Notes under the pieces: generated by a model
Told to the model about the DNA's origin: nothing
The model's input: the letters and a program-made list of their open reading frames with translations, nothing else
The model's database searches: none
Program-made: the position numbers and the translations under genes
Shown here: one piece after another, positions 8,721 to 16,519 of the stretch
Position numbering within the stretch: the stretch's first letter is position 1
Layout of the letters: each line of letters opens with the position of its first letter
Origin: Loktanella sp. SALINAS62
GTDB lineage: Bacteria > Pseudomonadota > Alphaproteobacteria > Rhodobacterales > Rhodobacteraceae
NCBI RefSeq assembly: GCF_018263905.1
Contig: NZ_JAAFZU010000016.1
Location: forward strand, 1 to 64,000
Length of the DNA: 64,000 bases
Direction of reading: 5' to 3'

Positions 8721-9515
8721 ATGAAAAATATCCTTCCCTTCCTGACCTCTGACCCCTTGGTCAACGTCGTCCGCCTGCAAGGCACCATTACAACCACCGG
8801 GCGGGGGCTGGACGATCCAGGTCTGGCGTCGGTGCTGCAGCGGGCGTTCACGCGCGGCAAGCCAAAGGCTGTCGCCCTGCAGATCAATTGCCCCGGTGGC
8901 AGCCCGGTGCAATCTTCGCTGATTGCAGCCCGTATCCGGCGGCTGAGTCAGGAAAAGAACATTCCGGTCTATGCCTTTGTCGAAGACGTGGCCGCATCTG
9001 GCGGCTATTGGCTGGCCTGTGCTGCAGATGAAATCTATGCCGATCAGGGCAGTATCGTGGGGTCCATCGGCGTTATTTCCGCGGGGTTTGGTCTGCACGA
9101 CTTGATCGACCGCTATGGTGTCGAACGCCGTGTCCATACTGCGGGAACATCGAAATCCATGCTGGACCCGTTCCGTCCCGAAAAAGACGAAGACGTGACC
9201 CGCCTCAAGGGTTGGCTAGACGATCTGCACGCCATCTTTATCAGCTACGTCAAATCCCGTCGTGAAGCGCATCTTGAAGATGATCCTGCAATTTATACCG
9301 GAGAGGTATGGATTGGCCAAAAGGCGGTGGACAAAGGGCTGGTTGACGGGCTTGGCCACCTGATTCCGGTAATGAAGGGTCAGTTCGGGGAAAAGACCCG
9401 CTTTCGCAGATTCGGCCCCAAGAAGTCGCTGTTCCAGCGTCTTGGCACCCGCATCGTCGGCGAAGCGATCGGCAGCGTCGAAGACCGTGCCGCCTTTGCC
9501 CGGTTCGGCCTGTAA
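8721..9515 (+). CDS. S49-family signal peptide peptidase-like serine protease (SohB/SppA short form)
   Basis: A 264-residue protease of the SppA/SohB family. It contains the crotonase-like core LQINCPGGSPVQ, the AASGGYWLACAADEIYA region, the nucleophile serine in GSIVGSIGVIS and the general-base lysine in TSKSMLDPF. There is no clear N-terminal membrane anchor, unlike E. coli SppA, so it may be a soluble or peripheral form. It heads a chain of four genes in which each stop overlaps the next start (TAATG at 9513-9517, then TGATG twice). A GGGGG ribosome site lies a few bases before the ATG. Confidence 0.85.
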   Translation: MKNILPFLTSDPLVNVVRLQGTITTTGRGLDDPGLASVLQRAFTRGKPKAVALQINCPGGSPVQSSLIAARIRRLSQEKNIPVYAFVEDVAASGGYWLACAADEIYADQGSIVGSIGVISAGFGLHDLIDRYGVERRVHTAGTSKSMLDPFRPEKDEDVTRLKGWLDDLHAIFISYVKSRREAHLEDDPAIYTGEVWIGQKAVDKGLVDGLGHLIPVMKGQFGEKTRFRRFGPKKSLFQRLGTRIVGEAIGSVEDRAAFARFGL

Positions 9516-9682
9516 TGATCATCAAATCCGTCGTTCTTTTCCTTGTCGGGATGGTTGTGCTTGGCATTTTTGGCAAGCTGCGCTTTCCCGGACAGCAAAA
9601 ACTGGCGGATGCCAAATGCAAAAGCTGTGGCCGCTACCGGATAGGCAAAGGCCGGTGCCCCTGTGAGAAAGGTCGCCCCTGA
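9515..9682 (+). CDS. 55-residue membrane-anchored protein with a four-cysteine ribbon
   Basis: Too short for usual ORF cut-offs, but convincingly placed: its ATG overlaps the stop of the S49 protease gene (TAATG) and its TGA overlaps the start of the antiporter gene (TGATG). It starts MIIKSVVLFLVGMVVLGIFG, one transmembrane helix. A basic tail follows with Cys-x2-Cys (CKSC, residues 35-38) and Cys-x-Cys (CPC, residues 48-50), a candidate zinc-binding ribbon facing the cytoplasm. I do not recognise a characterised family. Coupling to the protease suggests a membrane-associated adaptor or a co-expressed small protein; that is inference. Confidence 0.75.
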   Translation: MIIKSVVLFLVGMVVLGIFGKLRFPGQQKLADAKCKSCGRYRIGKGRCPCEKGRP

Positions 9683-10617
9683 TGGAATGGATTCTTGTCG
9701 CTATTGGTCTGGCGATCCTGCTGTTTGCAGGTGATGCACTGGTCAAGGGCGCCGTAAACCTGTCGCTTCGGCTGGGCGTGCCCGCGTTGATCGTGTCGCT
9801 GACCATCGTGGCCTTTGGCACATCCGCGCCAGAGCTGTTGATTTCCGTCCAGTCGGTACTGGACGGGGTGCCCGGTTTGGCGCTGGGCAACGTGGTCGGA
9901 TCGAACACGGCGAATATCCTTTTGGTGCTGGGCATCCCTGCGTTGCTTGCAACGATGCACACGTCCGAACACGACACGCGATCCAGCTTTGTGCAGATGT
10001 TGACCGCGACGGCCCTGTTCATCGGATTGTGTTTCTTCGGTGTTCTGACGTGGATCAGCGGCCTGATCCTGTTGACCGGCTTGGCGCTGATGTTGGGCTG
10101 GTCGTTTCAACAGGCCCGCAAGGCCCGCAACGCGGAACCCGCGGTCGAAGATCTGGAAGGGGCCGACCCCAGCATGAGCAAGCTGTGGATCGGCATCTGG
10201 ATTGTGATCGGTCTGATCGGACTTCCAGTGGGTGCCGAACTGCTGATCCGTGGGGCCACGACCATCGCACAAACCTTTGGTCTGTCTGAAAGCGTGATCG
10301 GACTGACGCTGGTGGCGGTTGGCACATCCTTGCCGGAATTGGCGACGACGGTTGTCGCTGCGATCCGGCGTCAGGCTGACGTGGCATTGGGCAACGTGAT
10401 CGGGTCGAACATGTTCAACCTGCTTGCGATCATGGGCATTGCGACCCTGTTCGGGCCGATACCGGTCGATGAACAATTCCTGCGCGTCGACCTGTGGGTG
10501 ATGGCGGGTGCATCGCTGTTGCTGGTGCCGTTCGTGTTGCTAAAAATGAACATCACCCGGCTGTGGGGCGTCTTTTTGACCCTGGCTTACGGTGTCTATG
10601 TCTGGTCGCTGCTTTGA
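9682..10617 (+). CDS. Calcium/sodium antiporter (CaCA family, YrbG-like)
   Basis: A 311-residue membrane protein of the cation/Ca2+ exchanger superfamily. It contains the two inverted alpha-repeats that define the family: one around FGTSAPELLISV and GNVVGSNTANILLVLG (about residues 48-95), and one around VGTSLPELATTV and GNVIGSNMFNLLAIMG (about residues 213-255). The acidic residues in the PEL motifs coordinate the ions. About ten hydrophobic segments are present. It would exchange Na+ (or H+) for Ca2+ across the inner membrane. It overlaps the gene before and the gene after by one base (TGATG), so it is part of a coupled run. Confidence 0.9.
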   Translation: MEWILVAIGLAILLFAGDALVKGAVNLSLRLGVPALIVSLTIVAFGTSAPELLISVQSVLDGVPGLALGNVVGSNTANILLVLGIPALLATMHTSEHDTRSSFVQMLTATALFIGLCFFGVLTWISGLILLTGLALMLGWSFQQARKARNAEPAVEDLEGADPSMSKLWIGIWIVIGLIGLPVGAELLIRGATTIAQTFGLSESVIGLTLVAVGTSLPELATTVVAAIRRQADVALGNVIGSNMFNLLAIMGIATLFGPIPVDEQFLRVDLWVMAGASLLLVPFVLLKMNITRLWGVFLTLAYGVYVWSLL

Positions 10618-11393
10618 TGCGTGCATTGGTAACCGGGGGTGCGGCCCGGCTTGGTCGTGCGATGGTGCTGGAATTGGCGGCGCGCGGCTATGACGTGGCG
10701 ATTCACTACAATTCATCTGCCGACGCGGCGATGGATGTCGCGGATGCCGTGCGCGCAGCAGGGCGTCGTGCGGTCTGTATTCAGGCCGACCTGTTGGACG
10801 AAACCCAAACCGCTGGCCTGATCCCTGCGGCCGCGGACGGACTGGGTGGGTCGTTGGGCGTGCTGGTCAACAATGCATCAGTCTTTGAACCGGATGATCT
10901 GGCGTCCGCAACGCAAGAAAGCTGGGATCGCCATTTTGGCAGCAATTTGCGCGCTCCGTTCGTTTTGACGCAGCACTTTGCGGCGCAAGTACTGGAACCG
11001 ATCCTTGATGCGGCGAATGAGCCGTTGGCGCAGGGGCTGATCGTCAACATGATTGACCAGCGCGTGATGAAACTGACGCCGCAGTTCATGACCTATACGC
11101 TGGCAAAAGCGGCACTTTGGACCCTGACGCAGACATCGGCGCAGGCGCTCGCGTCGCGCGTCCGTGTCAATGCAATTGCCCCCGGCCCGACATTGCAGGG
11201 CGCGCGACAGGCGACCGACGATTTTGCCAAACAGCGTGCCGCAACGGTATTGGGGCGGGGGGCTGCGCCTGACGATATCGTCGCGGCGCTGGCCTATCTG
11301 CTGCAGGCCCGGTCTGTGACGGGGCAGCTGATGACGGTGGATGGTGGTCAGCATCTGGGTTGGCAGACACCCGATACGGAAGTGTCAGAATAG
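10617..11393 (+). CDS. Short-chain dehydrogenase of the pteridine reductase (PTR1/FolM) type
   Basis: A 258-residue NADPH-dependent SDR. The nucleotide-binding motif is TGGAARLG, with Arg where ordinary SDRs have Gly, the signature that separates PTR1/FolM proteins from other SDRs. The catalytic set is Asp147 (VNMID), Tyr160 and Lys164, with the Asp-Tyr spacing of 13 found in PTR1 rather than the usual Ser-Tyr-Lys. NNASVF and the C-terminal GQLMTVDGG support cofactor binding. It may reduce dihydrofolate or dihydromonapterin. It is coupled to the antiporter gene by TGATG, so the start at 10617 is well supported; a longer in-frame start inside that gene was rejected. The exact pterin substrate is inference. 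Confidence 0.8.
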   Translation: MRALVTGGAARLGRAMVLELAARGYDVAIHYNSSADAAMDVADAVRAAGRRAVCIQADLLDETQTAGLIPAAADGLGGSLGVLVNNASVFEPDDLASATQESWDRHFGSNLRAPFVLTQHFAAQVLEPILDAANEPLAQGLIVNMIDQRVMKLTPQFMTYTLAKAALWTLTQTSAQALASRVRVNAIAPGPTLQGARQATDDFAKQRAATVLGRGAAPDDIVAALAYLLQARSVTGQLMTVDGGQHLGWQTPDTEVSE

Positions 11394-11701
11394 TCGTGCA
11401 GTCAAGTTGTGCACTTTCCGCATAAAGTGGATGAATGGCCCGTCAAGAAGCCTTTGCCAACAAGGGTTTACAAAGCTGTAATATATTTTTGTATATTTTA
11501 CAGTGACTTGTGGGATTGCCTGATTTATGGGCACTCTGGCGAAGGCAGCGGAAAAGATTACGTTTTTCGGCCCCCACGCAAGTTTGCCCACGAGGTTATC
11601 CACAGAAACGGTGGATACCTTTCAACTTGCGGTATGGGCGCTATCGTTGCACCGGACCGCAAGAATCGCCACGGACCAGAACGCCAGAAAACGGATCTCT
11701 G
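11394..11701. other. 308-base intergenic region upstream of uvrC
   Basis: No convincing gene. A 72-codon minus-strand frame (11385-11603) has no ribosome site or recognisable sequence. The stretch around 11471-11506 is strikingly AT-rich for this genome and holds a strong dyad, described separately. A perfect DnaA-box-like nonamer, TTATCCACA, lies at 11596-11604. No terminator hairpin with a T-run was seen after the SDR gene. Confidence 0.6.
11476..11503. promoter_or_regulatory. AT-rich 28-base dyad, candidate operator upstream of uvrC
   Basis: Left arm CTGTAATATAT (11476-11486) and the reverse complement of the right arm CTGTAAAATAT (11493-11503) differ at one position out of 11, around a six-base centre. 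A further TTTACA half-site lies just to the left at 11467-11472. The symmetry and local AT-richness suggest a dimeric repressor or activator site, about 200 bases before uvrC. It does not have the spacing of an alphaproteobacterial or E. coli LexA box. Confidence 0.4.
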
Positions 11702-13573
11702 ATGACCGACCCCAAGACTGCACAAACCCAGACCGGATATGCCGTCATCGCGTCCTATCTGCGCACGCTTGACGGATCGCCGGGCGTTTACCGGATGCTG
11801 GATGAAGAAAGCCGCGTTTTGTATGTGGGTAAGGCCCGTAACCTCAAGGCGCGGGTCAGCAACTATAGCAGGCCGTCGCCGCAACATTCACGGCGCATTG
11901 CGCGGATGATTCAGGAAACCGCATCGATGATGTTTCTGACCACGCGGACGGAAACCGAAGCGCTGCTGCTGGAACAGAACCTGATCAAGCAGTTGAAACC
12001 GCGCTACAACGTGCTGCTGCGCGACGACAAATCCTTTCCCAACATCCTTGTGACCACGGGCCATGCCTATCCGCAGATCAAAAAGCATCGCGGTGCCAAA
12101 AAGGAACAAGGCGACTACTATGGACCGTTTGCCGGGGCAGGCGCGGTCAACCGGACTCTGAACCAGTTGCAGCGGGTGTTTTTGCTGCGGAACTGTTCCG
12201 ATCAGGATTTCGAAACCCGCACGCGTCCTTGTCTGCAGTACCAGATCAAGCGGTGCAGCGCGCCCTGTGTCGGTCATGTCAGCGCCGATGATTACGCCCG
12301 TTCCGTGAAGGACGCGCAATCGTTCCTGCAAGGGCGGACAAAGGGCATTCAGGAAAAATTGGCGGCCGATATGAATGCGGCGAGTGCTGAGATGGAATTC
12401 GAACGCGCCGCTGCCCTGCGTGACCGGATCAAGGCACTGACACAAGTGCAATCGACCCAAGGGATCAACCCGCAGACAGTCGAAGAGGCCGATATCATGG
12501 GGCTGCACATCGATGGCGGGCAGGCCTGTGTGCAGGTGTTTTTCATCCGGGCGGGGCAGAACTGGGGCAATCACGACTATTACCCCCGGATCAGCGGTGA
12601 CGAAGACCCGTCCGAGGTGATGGAAGCATTCGTCGGCCAGCTTTATTCCGACCGCGAAGCCCCCCGGATGCTGATCCTAAGCCACGGATTGGACAACGAC
12701 GACCTGATGGCGCAGGCGCTGAGCGAAAAGCTGGGGCGCAAGGTCGACATCGTTGTCCCGCAACGGGGTGAAAAGGCGGAATTGGTGCAGGGCGCACTGC
12801 GCAATGCCCGTGAAAGCCTTGCCCGCAAGCAAAGCGAAACCGCGACGCAGGCGAAACTGCTGCGTGGTGTGGCCGATGCATTTGACCTGCCCGCGCCGCC
12901 GCGCCGGATTGAGGTTTATGACAACAGCCATATACAGGGGGCCCATGCGGTCGGTGCCATGGTCGTGGTCGGTCCCGATGGTTATGAAAAAAACCAGTAT
13001 CGTAAATTCAACATCCGGGGCGACAGCCTGACACCCGGCGACGATTTCGGCATGATGAAAGAGGTGCTGACCCGCCGCTTTCAGCGGCTGCTGAAAGAAG
13101 ACCCAGACCGGTCATCGGGTGTTTGGCCGGATCTGTTGCTGATCGACGGTGGGGCAGGGCAGGTCAGTGCCGTGCGCGAAATCATGACCGAATTGGGGGT
13201 CGGTGACGTGCCGATGGTCGGCGTCGCCAAGGGGATCGACCGCGACGCGGGCAAGGAAGAATTCCACCGCACCGGAAAATCCGTCATGGCATTGCGGCAT
13301 AACGATCCGGTGCTGTATTTCATTCAGCGGATACGCGACGAGGTGCACCGTTTCGCCATCGGCACGCACCGCGCGAAACGGTCAAAGGCCATCGGCGCCA
13401 CGCCGCTTGACGATGTTCCGGGCGTCGGGTCCGGGCGCAAACGCGCGCTCTTGGCCCATTTTGGATCGGCCAAGGCGGTCAGTCGCGCGAATGTGTCCGA
13501 TCTGCAAGCGGTCGACGGGATCAGTCAGAACATGGCGCAGAAGATCTATGATTACTTTCACGAAAACGGTTGA
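11702..13573 (+). CDS. uvrC: Excinuclease ABC subunit C
   Basis: The dual-incision nuclease of nucleotide excision repair, 623 residues. It contains the N-terminal GIY-YIG domain ([21 protein letters not shown], cut short here), the family's cysteine-rich segment ([17 protein letters not shown]), the UVR motif that contacts UvrB ([14 protein letters not shown]), the RNase H-like second nuclease domain ([19 protein letters not shown] and LLIDGGAGQ), and paired C-terminal helix-hairpin-helix motifs ([16 protein letters not shown]). The start [10 protein letters not shown] was chosen because the upstream in-frame extension is low-complexity and unlike UvrC. pgsA and moaDE follow closely, a gene order common in this family. 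Confidence 0.97.
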   Translation: MTDPKTAQTQTGYAVIASYLRTLDGSPGVYRMLDEESRVLYVGKARNLKARVSNYSRPSPQHSRRIARMIQETASMMFLTTRTETEALLLEQNLIKQLKPRYNVLLRDDKSFPNILVTTGHAYPQIKKHRGAKKEQGDYYGPFAGAGAVNRTLNQLQRVFLLRNCSDQDFETRTRPCLQYQIKRCSAPCVGHVSADDYARSVKDAQSFLQGRTKGIQEKLAADMNAASAEMEFERAAALRDRIKALTQVQSTQGINPQTVEEADIMGLHIDGGQACVQVFFIRAGQNWGNHDYYPRISGDEDPSEVMEAFVGQLYSDREAPRMLILSHGLDNDDLMAQALSEKLGRKVDIVVPQRGEKAELVQGALRNARESLARKQSETATQAKLLRGVADAFDLPAPPRRIEVYDNSHIQGAHAVGAMVVVGPDGYEKNQYRKFNIRGDSLTPGDDFGMMKEVLTRRFQRLLKEDPDRSSGVWPDLLLIDGGAGQVSAVREIMTELGVGDVPMVGVAKGIDRDAGKEEFHRTGKSVMALRHNDPVLYFIQRIRDEVHRFAIGTHRAKRSKAIGATPLDDVPGVGSGRKRALLAHFGSAKAVSRANVSDLQAVDGISQNMAQKIYDYFHENG

Positions 13574-13642
13574 TGGCGGGCAACGGCGATGCGGCGTCCG
13601 CATGATCTGGCCTAAACAGACCATGGCGGGTATGACAGAGAC

Positions 13643-14305
13643 ATGAAACTGAACCTGCCCAACTTTTTGACGATCCTGCGCCTGCTGGCGGCCCCGGCGG
13701 TCGCCGTGATGTTCCTTTATTTCGCCCGACCATGGGCCGACTGGTTCGCGCTGCTGTTGTTCAGCGGCGCGGCGCTGACCGATTTTCTGGACGGTTATCT
13801 GGCCCGCGCGTGGAAACAGGAAACAAAGCTGGGCGCGATGCTGGACCCGATTGCCGACAAGGCGATGGTCGTGATCGCACTGCTGGTCATCACGGGCTTT
13901 TCAGGCATGAACCCGTGGATATTGCTGCCCGCCACGCTGATCATTTTCCGCGAGGTTTTTGTATCTGGCCTGCGCGAATTTCTGGGGGATACCGCAGGCA
14001 CGCTCAAGGTGACGCAACTGGCGAAATGGAAAACCACGGCACAGATGGTTGCCATCGCGCTGTTGTTCGCCACGGGGGCGTTTGAACATTATCTTGGCAT
14101 GCAAACCTTTGGCATGGACCCTGAATTGCGCGATGCGGTGCTGTCGGGGCAGATCCCGGATGAGCTGGGCTTGATCTGGAAATATTGGGGCATGATGTTG
14201 TCTTGGTACGCTGGAATCACTGGGTTGTGGCTTGCCGCGGCCCTGACGCTGCTGACCGGCTGGGATTATTTCCGCAAGGCCTTACCCTATCTAAAGGATG
14301 CCTGA
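13643..14305 (+). CDS. pgsA: CDP-diacylglycerol--glycerol-3-phosphate 3-phosphatidyltransferase
   Basis: The committed step to phosphatidylglycerol: it transfers the phosphatidyl group from CDP-diacylglycerol to glycerol 3-phosphate at the inner membrane. The 220-residue protein carries the complete CDP-alcohol phosphotransferase motif, DFLDGYLARAW followed by GAMLDPIADK, with all metal-binding aspartates, and about five membrane segments (for example IALLLVITGF-like and WYAGITGLWLAAALTLL). The C-terminus is somewhat longer than in E. coli PgsA (182 residues). It sits between uvrC and moaD with only one base to the chosen moaD start, suggesting co-transcription. Confidence 0.94.
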   Translation: MKLNLPNFLTILRLLAAPAVAVMFLYFARPWADWFALLLFSGAALTDFLDGYLARAWKQETKLGAMLDPIADKAMVVIALLVITGFSGMNPWILLPATLIIFREVFVSGLREFLGDTAGTLKVTQLAKWKTTAQMVAIALLFATGAFEHYLGMQTFGMDPELRDAVLSGQIPDELGLIWKYWGMMLSWYAGITGLWLAAALTLLTGWDYFRKALPYLKDA

Positions 14306-14306
14306 G

Positions 14307-14552
14307 ATGGATGTATTGTATTTCGCATGGGTCCGCGAACGGATTGGCCTACCGCGCGAAACAGTGAACACAGATGCTGCAACCGTGGCCGATCTGGTGG
14401 CTGAACTGTCGGCGCGCGAAGACCGCTATGCGATGGCTTTTGCCGATACGGCGGCGCTGCGCGTTGCACTGGATCAGGAATTGACCGATTTCGACGCGCC
14501 CTTGGCCGGGGTCAGAGAAGTGGCGTTTTTCCCCCCGATGACGGGCGGCTGA
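14307..14552 (+). CDS. moaD: Molybdopterin synthase sulfur-carrier subunit
   Basis: An 81-residue ubiquitin-fold protein ending in Gly-Gly (PPMTGG), the C-terminus that is adenylated and thiocarboxylated to carry sulfur for the dithiolene of molybdopterin. The sequence MDVLYFAWVRERIG and the terminal FFPPMTGG are typical. The ATG at 14307 was preferred over 14298 because AAAGGA then lies at a proper distance. Its stop overlaps the start of moaE (TGATG), so the two subunits of molybdopterin synthase are made together. Confidence 0.93.
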   Translation: MDVLYFAWVRERIGLPRETVNTDAATVADLVAELSAREDRYAMAFADTAALRVALDQELTDFDAPLAGVREVAFFPPMTGG

Positions 14553-14992
14553 TGTCCGTCCGGGTGCAAGACGCTGCTTTTGATGCGGGGCAGGAACTGA
14601 ACCGTTTTACAAAAGGTGCCGCTGGGGCAGGGGCGATTGTCAGCTTTACCGGCATAGTGCGCGACTTGGACGGCGGATTGCGTCACATGCTGATCGAACA
14701 CTACCCCGGCATGACCGAAAAGGCGATTGGCACGCTGGTTCAGCAGGCGCGCGACCGATGGGCATTGACCGATGCGCTGGTGATCCACCGTTATGGTCAA
14801 CTGGCGCCGGGCGCACAGATCATGATGGTGGCGACCGCCTCTGCCCACCGGGCCGATGCGTTTGCGGCGGCGGATTTTCTGATGGATTATCTGAAATCCC
14901 GCGCGCCGTTCTGGAAAAAAGAAATCACCGCCGACGGGGCCGACTGGGTCGCGGCCAAGGACACGGACGAAACCGCGCTTACCCGTTGGTAA
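14552..14992 (+). CDS. moaE: Molybdopterin synthase catalytic subunit
   Basis: The 146-residue large subunit of molybdopterin synthase, converting cyclic pyranopterin monophosphate to molybdopterin with sulfur from MoaD. Family motifs are SFTGIVRD, LEHYPGMTEKAI-like (here LIEHYPGMTEKAIG), VIHRYGQLAPG, the HRADAFAAADFLMDYLK stretch and KSRAPFWKKE with the active-site lysines. It starts inside the moaD stop (TGATG). Its last 14 bases overlap the convergent tag gene. A functional Moco pathway implies molybdoenzymes elsewhere in the genome. Confidence 0.95.
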   Translation: MSVRVQDAAFDAGQELNRFTKGAAGAGAIVSFTGIVRDLDGGLRHMLIEHYPGMTEKAIGTLVQQARDRWALTDALVIHRYGQLAPGAQIMMVATASAHRADAFAAADFLMDYLKSRAPFWKKEITADGADWVAAKDTDETALTRW

Positions 14993-15548
14993 GCCCGGTG
15001 TGGCAGTGACAATCGACGATGTGGTCGTTGACCAGACCGCAGGCCTGCATGAACGCATACACGATCGTCGGACCGCAGAATGTGAAACCCGCCTTTTTCA
15101 GATCCTTTGACACCTGCACTGACAGGGGCGTTTGCGCGGGAACGTCCGCCATCGTCGCGCGGTGCGGCTGAAGCGGGACACCGTCGACGTAGCGCCACAA
15201 AAACATGTCAAATCCCTGCGCGGCTTCGATGGCCTGATAGGCGCGGGCATTCTTGATCGTTGCTTCGATCTTGCCCCGGTGACGCACGATTCCCGCATCC
15301 ATCAGCAGGCGGTCGACATCGTCCGCGCCCCATGTGGCGATGATGTCGGGGTCAAACCCGGCAAACGCGCTGCGAAAGTTGTCGCGCTTTTTCAGGATCG
15401 TAATCCAAGACAGACCTGCCTGAAATCCGTCCAGAACCAGCTTTTCAAACAGCGCGCGGCTGTCGCGTTCCGGCACGCCCCATTCGGTGTCGTGATAGGT
15501 CTGATACAGCGGGTCGTCACCCGCCCAGGCGCAGCGTGTCAGGGTCAT
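14979..15548 (-). CDS. tag: DNA-3-methyladenine glycosylase I
   Basis: A base-excision repair enzyme that removes 3-methyladenine from alkylated DNA, 189 residues. It begins with CAWAGDDPLYQTYHDTEWGVP, here cut to CAWAGDD plus YHDTEWGVP, the family's hallmark with a zinc-binding cysteine near the N-terminus. It continues with FEKLVLDGFQAGLSWITIL and ends with the second zinc motif VNDHIVDCHCH. All Tag zinc ligands appear present. It runs opposite to moaE with a 14-base tail-to-tail overlap. It is probably expressed singly. Confidence 0.95.
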   Translation of the reverse strand: MTLTRCAWAGDDPLYQTYHDTEWGVPERDSRALFEKLVLDGFQAGLSWITILKKRDNFRSAFAGFDPDIIATWGADDVDRLLMDAGIVRHRGKIEATIKNARAYQAIEAAQGFDMFLWRYVDGVPLQPHRATMADVPAQTPLSVQVSKDLKKAGFTFCGPTIVYAFMQACGLVNDHIVDCHCHTGLTNG

Positions 15549-15629
15549 GGTGTTCCGATCAGCGATGACATTAAGCAGATGTTAGCGGACCGCGCGCCAT
15601 GATGGCACCACCTTATCCGGGACGTTGCG

Positions 15630-16433
15630 ATGCTACCCAAAACCAATGCCGAAGGCAACGCGCTCGAATTCTCAGACCCGCTTTTGGCGGCCTTTGCCAG
15701 CCGCGATGCGGATATCGAATCCCTTGTCGCCGCCGCACTGGATGCAGGGCGCGCGCAGTTGGCATTTCAGCCGATTGTATCCGCCGACGCCAGCCGCAGG
15801 ATCTGCTTTTACGAGGGGTTGATCCGGTTGCTGGACGATTTCGGTCGGGTGCTGCCAGCCGCCAGTTTTATGCCGCAGGTGTCCAACACTGATATCGGGC
15901 GGCGGATCGATACGCTCGCGCTGAAACTTGCGCTGAACCTGTTGGCTGAAAATGCACATATCCGTCTGTCGATCAATGTGTCGGCGCGGTCGCTTGCGGA
16001 TTGGCGATGGCGTAGCACGATGTCGGACGCGTTGGCGCAACGTGACAATCTGGGTGATCGGCTGATCCTTGAAATCAGCGAACAATCGGCGATGAACCTG
16101 CACGAAGTCGTGAAACGTTTCATGCTGGAAATGCAGCCGCGGGGCGTTTGCTTTGCGCTGGATGGCTTTGGTGGGGGCCTTACTTCTTTCCTGCACCTGC
16201 GGGATTTCTATTTCGATCTGGCGAAAATTCACAAGACGTTTACCCAAGACCTGTCGGGCAGACCAGACAATCAGGTCCTGGTCGAAGCGTTGACCACCGT
16301 AGCCCGACAGTTCGAAATGTTCGTTGTCGCAGAAGGCGTTGAAAGCGATCAGGATGCGGTGATCCTGTCGCGGATCGGTGTCGATTGTCTGCAAGGCTAT
16401 CACACGGGACGGCCTAGCTTTCGCTTGCGGTGA
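15630..16433 (+). CDS. EAL-domain protein, degenerate (probable c-di-GMP receptor or pseudo-phosphodiesterase)
   Basis: A 267-residue protein that is essentially one EAL domain with no GGDEF, sensor or membrane part. The EAL signature is EGL (62-64). Asn116, Glu148, Lys199, Glu235 and Gln255 occupy expected ligand positions. The paired aspartates of the catalytic DDFG motif are Asp178-Gly179 (LDGFGGG), losing the second metal-binding aspartate, and the aspartate two residues after the lysine is His201 (KIHKTF). Hydrolysis of cyclic di-GMP is therefore unlikely, though the nucleotide may still bind. It stands alone between the divergently placed tag and phaA genes. Confidence 0.8.
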   Translation: MLPKTNAEGNALEFSDPLLAAFASRDADIESLVAAALDAGRAQLAFQPIVSADASRRICFYEGLIRLLDDFGRVLPAASFMPQVSNTDIGRRIDTLALKLALNLLAENAHIRLSINVSARSLADWRWRSTMSDALAQRDNLGDRLILEISEQSAMNLHEVVKRFMLEMQPRGVCFALDGFGGGLTSFLHLRDFYFDLAKIHKTFTQDLSGRPDNQVLVEALTTVARQFEMFVVAEGVESDQDAVILSRIGVDCLQGYHTGRPSFRLR

Positions 16434-16519
16434 TGGCTTGCAGTTGCCTCTGCCGCGCTGGGATCATACGCTTTGCCTAAGGGCGGAGTTGTGCCGTCAT
16501 GGTTTCAAAGAGGTATGAA

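Noticed and set aside
11476-11503. SOS (LexA) box before uvrC
   Set aside because: The CTGT and ACAG ends are 20 bases apart, not 8 as in the E. coli box, and no direct-repeat GTTC-N7-GTTC pattern of alphaproteobacteria was seen nearby.
11385-11603. A 72-codon minus-strand frame in the gap before uvrC
   Set aside because: No ribosome site, no family, and it crosses the AT-rich dyad, which explains its unusual amino acid content (YTKIYYSF).
11596-11604. Replication origin suggested by a DnaA box next to an AT-rich stretch
   Set aside because: Only one box was found and none of the usual origin neighbours (dnaA, parAB, hemE, rpmH) is present.
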